64,000 bases of DNA from Mytilus edulis (taxonomy: Eukaryota > Mollusca > Bivalvia > Mytilida > Mytilidae), in NCBI RefSeq assembly GCF_963676685.1, contig NC_092348.1, positions 19,381,386 through 19,445,385 on the forward strand. The letters run 5' to 3'. Position 1 is the stretch's first letter. Each line of letters starts with the position of its first letter. The notes below the pieces were generated by a model, which was not told the origin of the DNA, did not search any database, and saw only the letters and a program-made list of their open reading frames with translations. Of the stretch, positions 37,601 through 49,819 are shown one piece after another. The position numbers and the translations under genes were made by a program.

Positions 37601-40600
37601 ATTTAATTTTTTTTTACATTTCTATCCTTTGGATAGACACACCTTACTATTTTATTTCAACAGATAAACACAAGCGGATTTTTATGCTCATGATATGTAC
37701 AAAAATTCTTTGGAAATAATTAATTTTTGTCGAGCCTGCAACTTTTGTTGCAGAAAGCTCGGCATAGGGATAGTGATCCGGCGGCGGCGGCGTTAGCTAA
37801 CTTCTTAAAAGCTTTATATTTTAGTAGGTGGAAGACCTGGAAGCTTCATACTTTGTATATAGATGCCTCATGTTACGAAGTTTCCGTCAGTCACATGTCC
37901 AATGTCCTTGACCTCATTTTCATGGTTCAGTGACCACTTGAAAAAAAAGTTCAGATTTTTTGTAATGTTGAATTCTCTCTTATTATAAGTAATAGGATTA
38001 CTATATTTGGTATGTGCGTACCTTGCAAGGTCCTCATGCCCGTCAGACAGTTTTCACTTGACCTTGACCTCATTTCATGGATCAGTGAAAAAGGTTAAGT
38101 TTTGGTGGTCAAGTCCATATCTCAGATACTATAAGCAATAGGGCTAGTATATTCGGTGTAAGGAAGGACTGTAAGGTGTACATGTCTAACTGGCAGGTGT
38201 CATCTGACCTTGACCTCATTTTCATGGTTCAGTGGTTATAGTTAAGTTTTTGTGTTTTGGTCTGTTTTTCTCATACTTTATGCAATAGGTCTACTATATT
38301 TGTTGTCTGGAATGATTGTAAGGTGTACATGTCTAGCGGCAAATGTCATCTGACCTTGACCTCATTTTCATGGTTCAGTGGTCAAAGTTAAGTTTTTGAG
38401 TTTTGGTCTTTTTATCTAATATTATATGCCAAAGGTCAACTATATTTGGTGTATGGAAATATTTTATGATCTATATGTCAGTCAGGCAGATTTTATTTGA
38501 CCATGACCTCAATTTCACGGTTCATTGCACAATGTTAAGTTTTTGTGTTTTGGTCTATAACTATAAGTAATAGGTCAACTATATTTGTTGTATGGAAGCA
38601 TTGTTAGCTGTACATGTCTGCCAGACATGGTTCATCTGACCTTGACCTTATTTTCATGGTTCATTGGTCTTAATTTAGCTATCTTGGTTAATGTTAAGTT
38701 GATGTGACAGTTGTAATAAAGCTTTATACTTAGGACTATCAACATAATATCAATGATTAGTAAAGAAGGCGAGACATTTCAGCGTGTGCACTCTTGTTAT
38801 AACAAATTTTAAGGATTTTAGAGAAAAAAACAGCATTTTTTGCAGTATATATTTATCAATCTAAAAAAAATTTCAATGTTGATTTTTTCATTAAAATTGG
38901 TACAAATAATCTTCAGAAATAATTAAACCTAATGTCATTTTTAAAAAAGAGAGGTCCATGTACTTGTTTACAAGTTGAATCCGTTTAAATCATTAAAAAA
39001 AAACAGTTGAAAAATGCATTTTTCCTGATATGTCACAGTTTGACAAAGCGAAAATAACATTTTAGGTTAGCAACGTCATTACCTCCCCTGTAACTGTATC
39101 TCATGTCATTAATCAGTCAAAAAAATGATGGATGCTATAATAAAAGAAATTATGCAATTGATGTTACTGACCCAAGACCAATGTTTTTCTGTTGTTTATC
39201 AAAGGGCTGTTTGATTCAAACATAACATGGTACCCATGGAGGTCACTATGAAAGTAGGGTAATCACCTATGTAGCTGTAAAATGACGAATCTACAGCTAA
39301 TAACAAAATTTAAAAGTTAAGAGAGAATGGTGAAGATTAAAAATATAATCTGTTCCCTTAGCTTTAAAACAACTAGGGTAACGAAAACAGTAAATTTGCT
39401 CAAAAGATGAGATAAATTCCATACCTTGATTTCTGTCTGTGTGTCCAGTATCTGGTTTATGTTCTGGTTTATGATAATAGTTAACCATGCATGAAGTTAT
39501 GGGAGTAGGGCATTGATAGGACACATACTCTTGTTATATCAAGACTAACAAAAAAATCTGATTTTTTGCAATACAGGATAAAAAATATTCCAATATTTGA
39601 ATGTTGATTTTGTAACATTGATAATCATAACTTGCACAAAAAGCACAAGTCTTGAATAATCTATACATGACATGGTTTCTCAGATTTGAGAGTTTTAAAT
39701 CTGAATTCTTCTGATATGAAGTGTTCAGTAAATTGAGATGCTGAATTAAAATTTCTGTCAGTCAGTTTAAATGCATTTGTCAAGATAAGTTAAATGTTGA
39801 TTAGTCCATTATTGAATTCCTCTGATGTAATATGATTTGAGCTGTGTATCAATTTTTCCTCTAGAATAGTAGTATTAAATAATATATTAGTATATACCAA
39901 GAATACCAATACTCTCTCTATTTGAGCCTCATAACCAAGATTATTTTGTAGCCATGTAGTTTTGAGATAATATTAGTTTTTTCTCCTATTCTGATGAAGT
40001 ATTTTGTCCTTTGGAATGCATGAACTTTATAGAAGAAACTGTTGAAGTGCATTTTTAAGGTTGAAAATCTGTAGATGTGTACCGAGGTAATAGTTTTCTA
40101 CTTATTAATTTTCAGGTATACCAGACAATCCAGAAGTAGCTGATACATTTTATTCTCAATACGAAGATTTTGATAAATCATCAGATTCTGATGAAGAGAT
40201 GGGAACTGTCATACACAGAAACTCCGAACAGGGTACAATTGTGCCAAACTCAATATCAACAACTGTTGGAGAGGAAGGCCAGTTTTATGAACTTTTAAAA
40301 GATGTCCTTGATAAAGGGGATGAAGCAGGTATTTAAGCTAGTCACATGACCTTCAGAGTAATTTTGGATACAACTTTCATCCAATATTTAGGTGTCAGAC
40401 CACCAATTCAAACCCTACAATTAAGAACGTATGTAAAAGTAGCCTTAATCTGTTGTAAAAATTGCCTTTGATGTCATTGTTTATCAAAACTAAACATCAC
40501 ATTTGCAGAAATGAAACTTTTGGTAAAAGAGAAATATGTTTAAATCATATTGAGCTAAAATTTACTTGTCTACGAGATCACATTAAAAATTGAGGATTAC

Positions 40601-42612
40601 TGTGCTCCATAGTATACTTATTTAAGATTTCCAAAAAAGCAGGGGTTATAATGCCCCATTTATGGGCATTATGTTATTTGGTCTGTGTAAGTTCGTCCGT
40701 CGGTTCCTCCGTTCGTTCGTCTGTTGGTTTGTTTGTCTGTTTGTTCGTTTGTCCGTTCCTCATTTGTCCCGCTTTAGGTTAAAGTTTTTGGTCAAGGTTG
40801 TTTTTGATGAAGTTTAAGTCCAATCAACTTGAAACTTAGTACACACATTCCCTATGATATAATCTTTCTAATTTTAATGCCAAATTACTGTTTTTTCCCC
40901 AATTTCACAGTCAACTGAACATAGAAAATAATAGTGCAGATAGGGCATCTGTGGACTATAGACACATTCTTGTTTTTATTATCACTTGTGTTCCCAAGGT
41001 TGGTTCTTTCTTACTTTAAAGGTATTTTGAAATTAGCATGTACAAATTCATGATATGCCTCGTTTCTATGAAGTTAAACCTAGGGTAAAATGTTCAGAAA
41101 ACTGTGTGAATTGCTAAGTTTGGTCAAATAGATAGGGATATTGAATTGGTGGTCTGACAACTATATACACATTATCTAATAAATAAATATTTATAGTAGA
41201 ACATCATAATGACTATGGAAATTATGGATATCATAACTGTTGGGCCTCTTGATGTTAATTAAAAAACTTAAAATGACAACCTCTGCAGATTCTCATGGCA
41301 TGTGGACCTGTGCTTGTTTTAAATCTATTGACTTACATGTAAAATGGAGAATGTATAAGAAATCCAAAAGATACCAATCCAGACATTCAAAGTCGAAAAT
41401 AAACTGAAAACATGGCAAAAAGAAAAAGACATACAGACAAACAATAGTACACAAAATACAACATAGAAAACTAAAAGTGGAGCAACAAGAACCCCACTAA
41501 AAAGGGGGGTTGATATCCAGTGCTCCTGAATGTATATGGTCTTGGATAAGACATATGCATTTGCAAATATTTGTTTGGATTTTAGTGCTGTTGCTTTAGC
41601 TGTTGCAAATTGCATTTATTAAGTTGTATATACAAATGTTTCTATAGATATATTGAGAGGTGGTATTTTTAAGTGCAAAATGTTCAAGTTAAATAAAAAT
41701 AAACAGATGATATTGATGGGTTTAAGGATTCATTCTTATATTTGCACAAAAAAGGACAACAAACTTTCATAAAGCATAAAAAGAGCAGTCATTGCTTCCT
41801 TAGGCTCAGGATGCTAGCTTCTTGTATCAATGATTTTTATATACAACAATGATAGATTTTATAGCAACAAAAAAATATAAAGCAATATTTTACAATTTGT
41901 TCTGACAAATTATAACAAAGTTATCATACTTTCTTTTCTTTTATAGAATCCACCCTGACATTTCAAGACGATCATGAAGCAGGAGCATTCGGACCTGTAG
42001 TTAGAGAACAGAAAATAAAAAATCTCAGAGCGTATCCTTTTCAAACAAGAAAACATATGTAAAATATACATGTTATATAATAATTTATTTATACAGTTGA
42101 CTTTTGTCATATTAAAGTTGATGGAACTTACAAAAGTAGTTCAAGATAAGGTTGATAGGATTAAATGTTTACAGTATTTCTTTATTTAAAGTTTTGATCA
42201 ATCTCTGCTTTGTTTTAATATTTCTTGTGCTTTGCTTTTTATGAAATAAAAAATAAGTTAATGTAAGAAAGAAGTTTGAACTGAAGTTCTTGTATAAGAA
42301 AGTAGTTGTAAGGTTAAATAGGTAATTGGTTACATAAGTAGGCTTAGTAATATTTATAAATAATCATATTCTTAAAAAAATATTATTCCTTAACTTTAAT
42401 TCAGTGAATGTCAGAAATATCTTGGAGAAGAAGCATTTGAAAAGGCATATACATACCTAAAGAAAGCAAGATATGAAAAGCAAAATTCATTGGATTCCGC
42501 TGAAGAAGACATTATGCAAGGACTAAGAAAATTTGTTAAAAATCCCAGTGATTGTTTCTTAGTGGACCAATTATTATTTTTAGAAGAACAAGCAAAAATA
42601 AGTAAAGGATGA
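25614..42612 (+). CDS. NEK11: NEK11-like serine/threonine kinase, complete 14-exon gene
   Basis: Exons: 25614-25774, 28520-28685, 30053-30201, 30769-30930, 31407-31556, 32592-32670, 33174-33247, 33881-34009, 34968-35043, 35516-35636, 37167-37352, 40116-40328, 41947-42031, 42405-42612. Phases agree throughout; the CDS is 1959 nt (652 residues, against about 645 for human NEK11). The kinase domain is intact: glycine loop GKGNFG (28-33), lysine in LKVLKEI, HRDLKSRN with D155, DFG at 172-174, GTPYYMSPE activation segment, [14 protein letters not shown] basic coiled-coil-like stretch follows ([20 protein letters not shown]), then acidic segments ([19 protein letters not shown]) and the C-terminal block [13 protein letters not shown] ... 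[12 protein letters not shown], which matches the NEK11 tail. In vertebrates NEK11 acts in the G2/M DNA-damage checkpoint (CDC25A phosphorylation). The ATG at 25614 is the first in-frame methionine before the kinase domain. Intron 3 and intron 4 contain partial copies of adjacent exons. Confidence 0.94.
27609..28195 (+). repeat. Family B repeat interrupted by a MITE
   Basis: The left part (27609-27752) contains AGAATGGAAATGGGTTATATG and TCTGCTGGCTCCTAA. The right part (28054-28195) resumes with TAAACAAAAG and ends near GAGGCTCCTGACTGGGGCC. The order matches the copies at 8381-8645 and 34450-34590, which lack the insertion. It lies in NEK11 intron 1. Confidence 0.8.
27753..28053. mobile_element. 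301-bp PIF/Harbinger-type MITE with TAA duplication
   Basis: The ends are perfect inverted repeats starting GGCAGCAACCATTTG, and the pairing continues through a G-run/C-run and CTATGGTTTTTTTT against AAAAAAAACCATAG, for arms of about 55-60 bases. The target sequence TAA is duplicated (27750-27752 and 28054-28056). The uninterrupted family B copy at 34450 reads CCCCTAAACAAA at this point, which confirms the empty site. The left G-run is 24 long (27776-27799) and the right C-run about 10. No coding capacity. Confidence 0.85.
29441..29630 (+). repeat. Family A repeat (NEK11 intron 2)
   Basis: It contains AAGAAGATGTGGTATAATTG, GAAATTAACAACTATAGGT and CAATGAGCAAAGCTCATACC, matching the copies at 21445 and 47185 closely. 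Confidence 0.8.
30133..30300 (+). repeat. 84-bp tandem duplication across the NEK11 exon 3 donor
   Basis: The block starting TGTTCAGTTAGTGTTAGC occurs at 30133 and again at 30217. Each copy contains the end of exon 3, including the catalytic-loop codons and a splice donor (GTAAGT in the first copy, GTAATT in the second). The copies differ at a handful of sites. Only the first donor (30202) gives a workable gene, because reading on from the first copy meets TAA directly after AGG. Confidence 0.9.
31331..31450 (+). repeat. 68-bp tandem duplication across the NEK11 exon 5 acceptor
   Basis: CTCTGCAGGTC occurs at 31331 and again at 31399, each followed by a near-identical copy of the first 36 or so coding bases of exon 5. 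The second acceptor (exon start 31407) continues in frame through [18 protein letters not shown]. Using the first acceptor (31339) runs into a TAG after about 25 codons, so it would give a truncated product or nonsense decay. Confidence 0.9.
31655..31940 (+). repeat. Diverged family A repeat (NEK11 intron 5)
   Basis: AAAAAAGATGTGGTATTTTT, CCAAAGAGACAATTC, AGAGACAAAATGACATAAAA and CCTTCAACAAATCCATACTG follow the order of family A with many substitutions, so it is an older copy. Confidence 0.6.
32026..32288 (+). mobile_element. tRNA-derived SINE (V-SINE-like)
   Basis: The 5' part looks like a tRNA: GGCCTCGGTGGCCGAGTGGT contains a pol III A box and GAGTTCGAACCCCGC a B box, about 55 bases apart. 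It lacks a clean cloverleaf 3' half and continues into a body with CTCCGGCATTCTCC, ACTGCCACGAAATAG and GTGGCGTTTAAACACC, a 3' region typical of V-SINE-type molluscan SINEs. It is therefore not a functional tRNA gene. It lies in NEK11 intron 5. Confidence 0.85.
34450..34590 (+). repeat. Family B repeat, uninterrupted copy (NEK11 intron 8)
   Basis: It runs from ATAAAATTGAGAATGGAAAT through GTCAAAGAGACAACAACCCG to TCCTTCAGCTGGCCCCTAAA. It gives the empty-site sequence for the MITE at 27753. Confidence 0.8.
35695..35995. repeat. Two adjacent fold-back elements in NEK11 intron 10
   Basis: First, TATTGTATAGCAATATAATA (about 35699) pairs with TATTATATTGCTATACAATA (about 35847). Second, AGGGTTATTGCATGAATATT (about 35869) pairs with AATATTCATGCACTAACCCT (about 35970), with the inner arms GGGGAATATTGTCCC and GGGACAATATTCCCC and GAGC/GCTC-type centres. 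Both are strong hairpins and look like MITE-like elements placed back to back. Confidence 0.75.
37735..38795 (+). mobile_element. Element with about 147-bp tandem core (pearl-like)
   Basis: The core is a tandem array in which the CCTTGACCTCATTTTCATGG-type landmark recurs about every 147 bases (near 37904, 38059, 38206, 38352, 38499, 38638). The left end has GAGCCTGCAACTTTTGTTGC followed by AGAAAGCTCGGCATAGGG and a GGCGGCGGCGGCG stretch; the right end reads AAGGCGAGACATTTCAGCG. Bivalve pearl elements share this design (short ends and a core of tandem units of about 150-160 bp). It lies in NEK11 intron 11. The short frame inside it is not a gene. Confidence 0.7.
40645..40980 (+). repeat. Family E repeat (NEK11 intron 12)
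   Basis: It begins with the palindrome ATAATGCCCCATTTATGGGC and continues through TTCGTCCGTCGG, GATGAAGTTTAAGTCCAATC and AACTTGAAACTTAGTACACA to CACATTCTTGTTTTT. It matches 14620-14915. The same palindromic start occurs alone near 33477. Confidence 0.8.
41343..41560 (-). repeat. 3' end of the retroelement family seen at 56875
   Basis: AACAATAGTACACAAAATAC, CAACATAGAAAACTAAA and CCCACTAAAAAGGGG correspond, in the same orientation, to 56940-57090. It is a truncated minus-strand copy of that element's 3' end and lies in NEK11 intron 12. Confidence 0.65.
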
Positions 42613-45600
42613 TTTGTAGATTTTATATTTTTATTGGACCAATCATATTGAATATGAGGATATAAAAAAAACATGGAATGACTGATGATAATCTAAAGAT
42701 CTGAATCAATAACTAAATACGAAAACTGTGATTGGTTTAAAATGGTTGTGCAAAACTATACTGCTGATAATTGTACATTTTGATGTTGGTGATCTATTTA
42801 TAGGAATGAGGCAATACAATGATGTCCAAGACAATTTTTGTATGTTTTGTTGGAATTAGATTCCAAGAATATTCAGCCCCCTTATATAATGTATAAGATT
42901 TAACTTGTTGTGTACTAAAGAGGGCTTAACATAAAATACATTCTTATATCTTAAAAAGTTTTAATTTATTCAGAAAGAATAGAAATTATGCTAATTGGGT
43001 GAGTGTTTGATAGTATTTCTATTTTTTTGACACAATCAAGACTGAAAAAATATTAAGGTTTAGTGTTTAGAAATTAAAGTATTTAGAAATAAGCATTATT
43101 CATAATAATTGTAACTCCTACATTTGCTGAGGTAGTTCTATTCCTATTTCATTAGTGAATACAAGTTATCTCCCTTTGTCTTTTTGTGGCTGAATATGAG
43201 AAAAAAATTTAGTTAGATTTTTTTTATTTGAAAAGCACCTTATGCGGAAAAAAAAGAGGAGATGTGAGATTTATGTGAACTGACAGCAACCGCAAAAAAT
43301 TACATGTTTAAGGTAGATGGGGTGTCTAAATTATAATCCATAGAATCTTTTAATAATTTGCCAAAATATAGTTCATATCCTGCTTGTTTAAAAACATTAA
43401 TAAAAAGAATTGGTCACCGGACTTATTTTCACGCTACAGGTTGTTCAAAATTGTCAAGATTTTGTATAGATTATGCATGGAAAACCCTTTTCCGCCATAA
43501 AACGCAAACCACACCATAGAATTTTGAGATAAAATATGAGAAGATAGCTTCAATATTACGCTTTCAGATAAGAAAAAGAAAAAATAGGGTCACCGGACTC
43601 GTTTTCTTGCTACATGTAAAAATGGGTAAATTCCTAACACATTCTATTGTAAAAGTAACACTATCTGGATTATCTGCCCTTGCATTTGAGTTGCCTCCCC
43701 TTATTTGACAAAGTTGGAAAAAAATTAATCAAACAAAAGAATTCTAATTTTTGTAAAATACAATCATAAATATGATCAAACATGGCATTTTCTATATTAT
43801 AATGAAAATTCTTACACATGAATTACCTACTACTATAAAAATTTGCACATTTCATCAAAGATCTAGACCTTGTTTTCTAGTATTTCAAAATCCAAGATGG
43901 AGGAAGACACCCTATCTACCTTAACAGAGGTTAAAATGCCATAGACACAAAAATCACAGAAAGCATTAAGAAGTAATTAAAGAAAACCATTAACAAAGTT
44001 CATAACCTGTCATAGACATGTGGCAAGTATAAATTACATTTTTTAGCATCCAAATTTTTTCCCTTTTTAAGGGAAAAGTATCAGCAAATCCAAAAATGAA
44101 ATTATGTTTTTTTTAACCAGCAAATACTTATAATTGGATATTAATCAGAAATTACTCTTATATATGTAGGGAAACATTTTAATATTGAAAACACTTCTTG
44201 CCACTCGCCTTAGAAATGGTATGAGATTTTTTCCTACCTCACAACAAAATAATGTCAGTTCATTAAATTCTTTGGAAATATTTTCCAATATATTTTATGG
44301 TTTATGTTGTGAAATGATATGTAACACATAAATCCGTCCAATTCCAAAAACATTCCAACCATAGCATTATAGTGATACATTTTTGTAGTATTATACGCTG
44401 TCATTCCATTTGTATTATTGTCTGTTATTAACATGTACAAAATCACACCAATCAACGTTGTTTTTATGGACATCAATTATTATACAATTGATGTGTAAAT
44501 GAGGATTGTTAACCAGGTTGATGAGTGTAGTTTAAATATTATGTTGCGTTACTCTTTCACATTAGTTTACTTCTGGGCCCATTATGATTGTAAATTTTAT
44601 TTATCAGTAAGAATTTTACTGTTTTATTATAGATATTTTGGAAAAAATTGACTAAAAGCAAAGATTTAACAATTATTTTAGTAACTGTCAATATTTAGGT
44701 AGAATTTTTATAAAAGTATAGATTCAGCAATTATTTGGCTCAAAGTATAAGCAAAATATTTATGATGAAAATATAACTGAAGAAAAAATTCTAGAAATTA
44801 AAAGTGTGAATGAATGTGAATAGTAATCCAGCTAAAATGTTTTTTTCATAAACTATTTTGATACGCTTCTACTCAGTTAAATAACTTATTAGTTTTATAA
44901 TGTTGTTGAGAATATATTTTTGTTACTTATTGTTTTTTTTACAAGCAATGTGTTTAATATAGTATTTTTTATTTATGTATATAATTTTCATGAGTATTTA
45001 TATTTTTGATGTTAGTTGTTCTCAATCAAAGAACTTATTTTGTGATGAGTCAGTAATTTGCTAGAGTTATATATAAATTGTTTGAATGAGCTTGCAAGAG
45101 AAGCACTGCAAATGGGTTTCAATGGATAGTTTTCATTTTCATAGTGATGATGTTACTATAGACTGAAAGGCATGACTCCAATTCTATCTAGACTATGTAT
45201 TTTGAAAATACATAATATAGGAAGAAAAGCAAAATTGTTGGATAGAAAAAAATTCCCAGAAGTACAGCAAAAACTTATAGATAAACCCTGTTGAAAATTG
45301 GAAAATAAATAATGATGATGAAGTGTTTTTCATTCAGAATAATTGAACATATTTCCAATATGACCTTGTTGTTTAACTCCTTACCATATAGCTTGCTATT
45401 CAGAGTGAGTCAAAGCTCTGTGTTGAAAGCCATACTTTGACCTTTAATTGTTTTCTTATACATTTTGTGACTTGAATGGAGAGTTGTCTCATTGGCACTC
45501 ATACCACATCTTCTTCTATTTATTAGCAAAATTCCCAGTATTCATATTATCACCAGTATTGTAATGCTTAGAGATTTTAGAAATAGATAAGGGATATTTC

Positions 45601-47180
45601 TGCTGTGTCAGAAAATCAGGTTAGTTTTTAGATTATCCACTATTTGTTTCTAATTGTACATTTTATTTGACAGTCAACTTCATGGGTTTAAATGCAGCAT
45701 CTTACATTGGTGGTTCATTGTTTGACAGAACATTATATTTAGATAAGAATGAAACACCAAAGTCATATGACAACTATTGGTAATCAGTAAAATTTAATTG
45801 TCTTTTCTTTTCCTCACAAAGTATAATTTCTTGCATAATATACATAACATTTTAGCATGACAATACCTCATAGAATGTTTGAGATGTGCCACAGCAATAT
45901 ATAATAATTAGTTAGAATTTGAATTAAGTATTAATTGATAAGTACCAAGAAATAGGTAGTAAACATATCATAAAGAAACCAAACTAACAAATAGTTTAAA
46001 AAGCTGTACTTACTAAACGTTGCACACTTTATGGTTTTAAAAACATGGATAGAACAATGTGTAGTATTGTAATCTTATCAGAATTAACATTGTATGTTGC
46101 TGAACAATTCTGTTTTAGAATGGCAACACATTTTTAACTGTTAATTCTTGATTCTTGTTGAGATATTTTTTCCTAAATACTTTAAACATTTCCATATTGA
46201 GTAGATTTTTTAGTAAATAGTTCTATTTCTTTATAGATTTTGCAAGATTTCTATTTAAACTGGCAAGTTAAAAGCCAATTTAAGGTCTGTTCGAGAATTC
46301 ATATTCAATTCTACTTAATTTATTTCTTATTTATGTTTGCATATGCAACTTGTGTTCATTTTCTTTAAATGTTGATATAATTTAGCATATGTATGAAGTG
46401 TGATATGTGTATTTTTAAGTGCTGAGTGTTATGCTTTTTGCAAACCATTGCAGCAGCAGTGGGTAGTAAGAGTCCTTATCTTTTATGGGTATATATATTT
46501 TGTATGTGCAAACAGTAGCAAAAACGAACCTCAGATGCTTATGATTTTATAAAACAAAAGTTGTGGTGTATTTAGTTAATTGGGTGTAAAAATGGAATTA
46601 TGATGCGGTATGATTGCAAGATGAGAAAACTCTCCACCAGAGAGCAAATGATTTAGAAATTAGCTCTATTGGTAACTGTAGGGTCTTCAGCAATGAGCAA
46701 AACCCATATCACATAGCATGCTACACACAGCGCCATGATTTCAAAAAATATAAAGGACCATATTCATACACTTTAAAAAGTCATTTGCAGAAAGAACAGT
46801 ATGCAAATTGTAAATAAATTTGATTTGTTTTACATGGAGACAATTAGGACTTACAATATGCACCAACTTTTTTTTAGCATATTTTTCATTTTTCTTATAA
46901 AATAATTAATATAAAAGGAGTGAGAATAGTAAAGGATAAGTTACAGGGTAAAAAAAGATTTTGAGGTTTGAGCACATTTTTTAATAACATGAAGAAGCAC
47001 AGGGCATTTTAGAAATGTTTAACAATTAGGCAGACTATATATAAATAACATTCCTTTGACATATACGAGTGTGTTCTTTTATCATAAATATAAATACATT
47101 TCATAAAAAATAATAAACAATACTTCAATGCGTTCGTGTTGTGTTTATTAAAGTCAATTGCAATTGTTGCATGTGTATTA
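42613..47180. other. Intergenic region after NEK11, no confident gene
   Basis: The start probably holds the NEK11 3' UTR (possible AATAAA at 43399-43404, unproven). Short frames elsewhere are AT-rich and lack domains. A 37-codon frame near 45673-45783 (NAASYIGGSLFDRTLYLDKN) follows an acceptor-like TTTATTTGACAG but has no partner exon. Diverged family A pieces lie near 45480 (minus) and 46600-46770 (plus). Confidence 0.6.
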
Positions 47181-47184
47181 TGAA

Positions 47185-47450
47185 AAAGAAGATGTGGTAT
47201 GATTGCCAATGAGACAACTCTTTACAAATGACCAAAATGACACAGAAATTAACAACTATAGGTCACCATACGGCATTCATCAATGAGCAAAGCCCATACT
47301 GTATAGTCAGCTATAAAAGGCCCTGAAATGACAATGTAAATCAAGGAAGAGAACAATAACAGCCTTATTTATATACAAAAAAAGAATTCAAAACAAATAG
47401 AAACACATAAACAAACAACAACCACTGAATAACAGGCTTATTAAATCATT
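47185..47450 (+). repeat. Family A repeat, well preserved
   Basis: AAGAAGATGTGGTATGATTG, CCAATGAGACAACTC, GAAATTAACAACTATAGGTC and CAATGAGCAAAGCCCATACT are all present in order. This copy extends furthest at its 3' end (AAACAACAACCACTGAATAAC). Confidence 0.8.
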
Positions 47451-48344
47451 TTCAAACCATAAAGGCATACATACGGTATGAATCGGGCATTCCAACTGAA
47501 GTTGAGTATAGTAAATTGTGTTAAGGAATAGCATAGAGAAAAATTGAATGACTATACAAATTGTTTCTTATTCTTAATGGATACATTGGATATCATATAA
47601 GATGAAAAGCATTCACCTTTAATCCCCTGCCTTGAAATTAGGTGTTAAGTGATGAACATGTCAGTCCACAGAGTTTGCTTTCTAGAATTGAAGTTCAATT
47701 TAACTATATCTATAGAAAAATGAACCCAATGTTATAGAACATACAATAAATGTCAAGTACAGGTTTTTCCTGTCTTGATATTAACCATTCAATAGTTATG
47801 ACCCTTTATGGTAATAAGTCAAATTATGTTGTAGTAGGTATCTTTAATTGTATGATTAACTCAATGGTTTTCATGTTTTTTTCCTTTGTGGAATTCGGTA
47901 TTGATGGCAAGTTTATGTTATTATTAACAATTACAGGTTTGATCAGATGGAATTTTATCCACAAATTGACCTTCTAGCGTGATAAAGAGCTTGACATTGC
48001 ATAATGCAGCATTTTTAAAAACGTTTAATGGTCTTTTCTGTTTACCATACTTTTCATCTCCCCCTGCATATTCTGTTTTATTCATATATTTGATAGACAA
48101 TGAATACCTGTTATTAAGGAATACATGTTTGATTTGGGTAATTATTATAAGCTTTTTCCATCATTTGGCGTCAACCATTTTTCGTTGTCAATTAACTTTT
48201 ACAAAAATCTTCTCTCAGAATTATATCACTTACCAGTATATATATATAGAAGATGCGAAAGGGCAAACCATGTTTAAGATATCAAGATCTACATACATGT
48301 ACTGTCAGTTTTCATCTCCTTGTGGAAATTAGACTGCTCTTTAA

Positions 48345-49200
48345 TCTCTTTAATGACATTTTGTCGCCCCCTGCCAAGAAAGTCGAAAATGAAGATGCCT
48401 TATGTTACAGATTTTCAACTGTGATATGTCCATTGTCCTTTACCTCATTTTCCCGGTTAAGCAACGGCTTTAATATTTTTTTCAAAGTTTTTCCCCCAAT
48501 GAGAATTACTCACTTATTATGAGTTATACAATTACAATATTTGCTAATTAGGATTCTTTCAAGGTTTACATGTCTGTCAGACAGTGTTTACCTGACCTGG
48601 ACCTCATCTCATAGATCCGTTATCAAGACTAAGTTTTTGTGGTAAAGTCCATACCTCAGATATTTTAATCAATAGGTTAACTATATTTGGTGTGTGGAAT
48701 GATTGTAAGATGTAAATGTCTAACCGGCATGTGTTACTAACCCGGACCCCATTTGCATGGTTCATTGTTCAATGTTATTTTTGTGGTTTGGTCTGTTTCT
48801 CAGATTCTATAAGCAACATTGCAGTTGTATTTGGTGTAAATAATGATTATAAGATGAGCATATTTGCCTGGTAGTTTTCATCTTACCTTGACCCCCTTTT
48901 CATTTCGCATTTGATAGTGCTAAGTTTGTTCTGGTTTGGTCTTTTTCTCAGTTACTGAAATCAATAGGACTACTTTATTTGATGACAGGAATGCTCCTTA
49001 GGTGTACACATTGTTTTGGCTGAATGCATCTTCCTTGCCTCATTTTATGGTTAATTGGTCAATGCAAAATTTCACTGATGTTTTATTTAGTATACGTAAT
49101 GATGGCATGGTGTTCCTGTTGTTTGGCAGTGTTCCTTGGATCATGACCTCATTAATATGGTTTATTGCTCAAATACCATAAGCTATAGCTTATTATATTT
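48345..49200 (+). repeat. Diverged relative of the tandem-core element at 37735
   Basis: GAAGATGCCTTATGTTACAG, CATTGTCCTTTACCTCATTT and later GACCTGGACCTCAT, GACCCCATTTGCATGG and GACCTCATTAATATGG recur at intervals of about 150 bases. This is the same order as in 37735-38795 but heavily diverged, so it is an older copy. Confidence 0.6.
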
Positions 49201-49234
49201 TATATATGGTATATCTTTTTAAAGGTACCAGGCT

Positions 49235-49470
49235 TATAATTTGTTACACAAGACGCGTTTCGTGACTCGTCAATGACGCTCAGATAAAAAAAAGTTAAAA
49301 GCCAAACAAGTATAAAGTTGGAACAGCATTGTAAACTAAAAATCCAAAAAAGTTATTCCAAATACGACCAAGGTAATCTTTTCCTGGGATAAGAAAATCC
49401 TTTGGTATTTCGAATAATTAACACTTTTGCAAACAGTAAATTTATAAAAAAAATGACCATGTAATTGACA
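49235..49470 (+). repeat. Diverged family C repeat
   Basis: ACAAGACGCGTTTCGTGACT, CAATGACGCTCAGAT and CCAAGGTAATCTTTTCCTGG follow the order of family C (9005, 62485). The words ACCAGGCTTATAATTTG occur on both sides, at 49228 and 49539. Confidence 0.65.
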
Positions 49471-49819
49471 TTCTAGTGTTGACTATACCCTCGGGAACGA
49501 AACGTCCACCAGCTGTGGTGTAAATAGTTACCAAAGGTACCAGGCTTATAATTTGGTATGGAATTCAATAAATATAATCAATCTGCGGATACATTTGAAT
49601 TTTTCCTTGCAATTGCATTGAATAGTATCTTGCCAATCCAATTCCTAGCTTCTTTGTTGCTAATTGTTCTACACTTTAAAAGGAATTCAACCACGATTAA
49701 GGGACAAGTGAAAAACGAAGAAAAAACGTTATTCGGAAAGTTCCAATTCTAGTTTTTAACTCCATGAGTGCTAAATGAGATAAGAAAAACCGTTTACGTA
49801 AATTGTTAGCAAGACAATT

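Noticed and set aside
37727-37933. 68-codon frame at the start of the tandem-core element.
   Set aside because: It lies wholly inside the repeat (CGG-repeat and first core unit) and has no family resemblance.
45673-45783. Short frame after an acceptor-like tract, possibly an alternative last exon of NEK11.
   Set aside because: No homology to NEK11 tails, no supporting junction, and NEK11 already has a complete conserved C-terminus at 42612.
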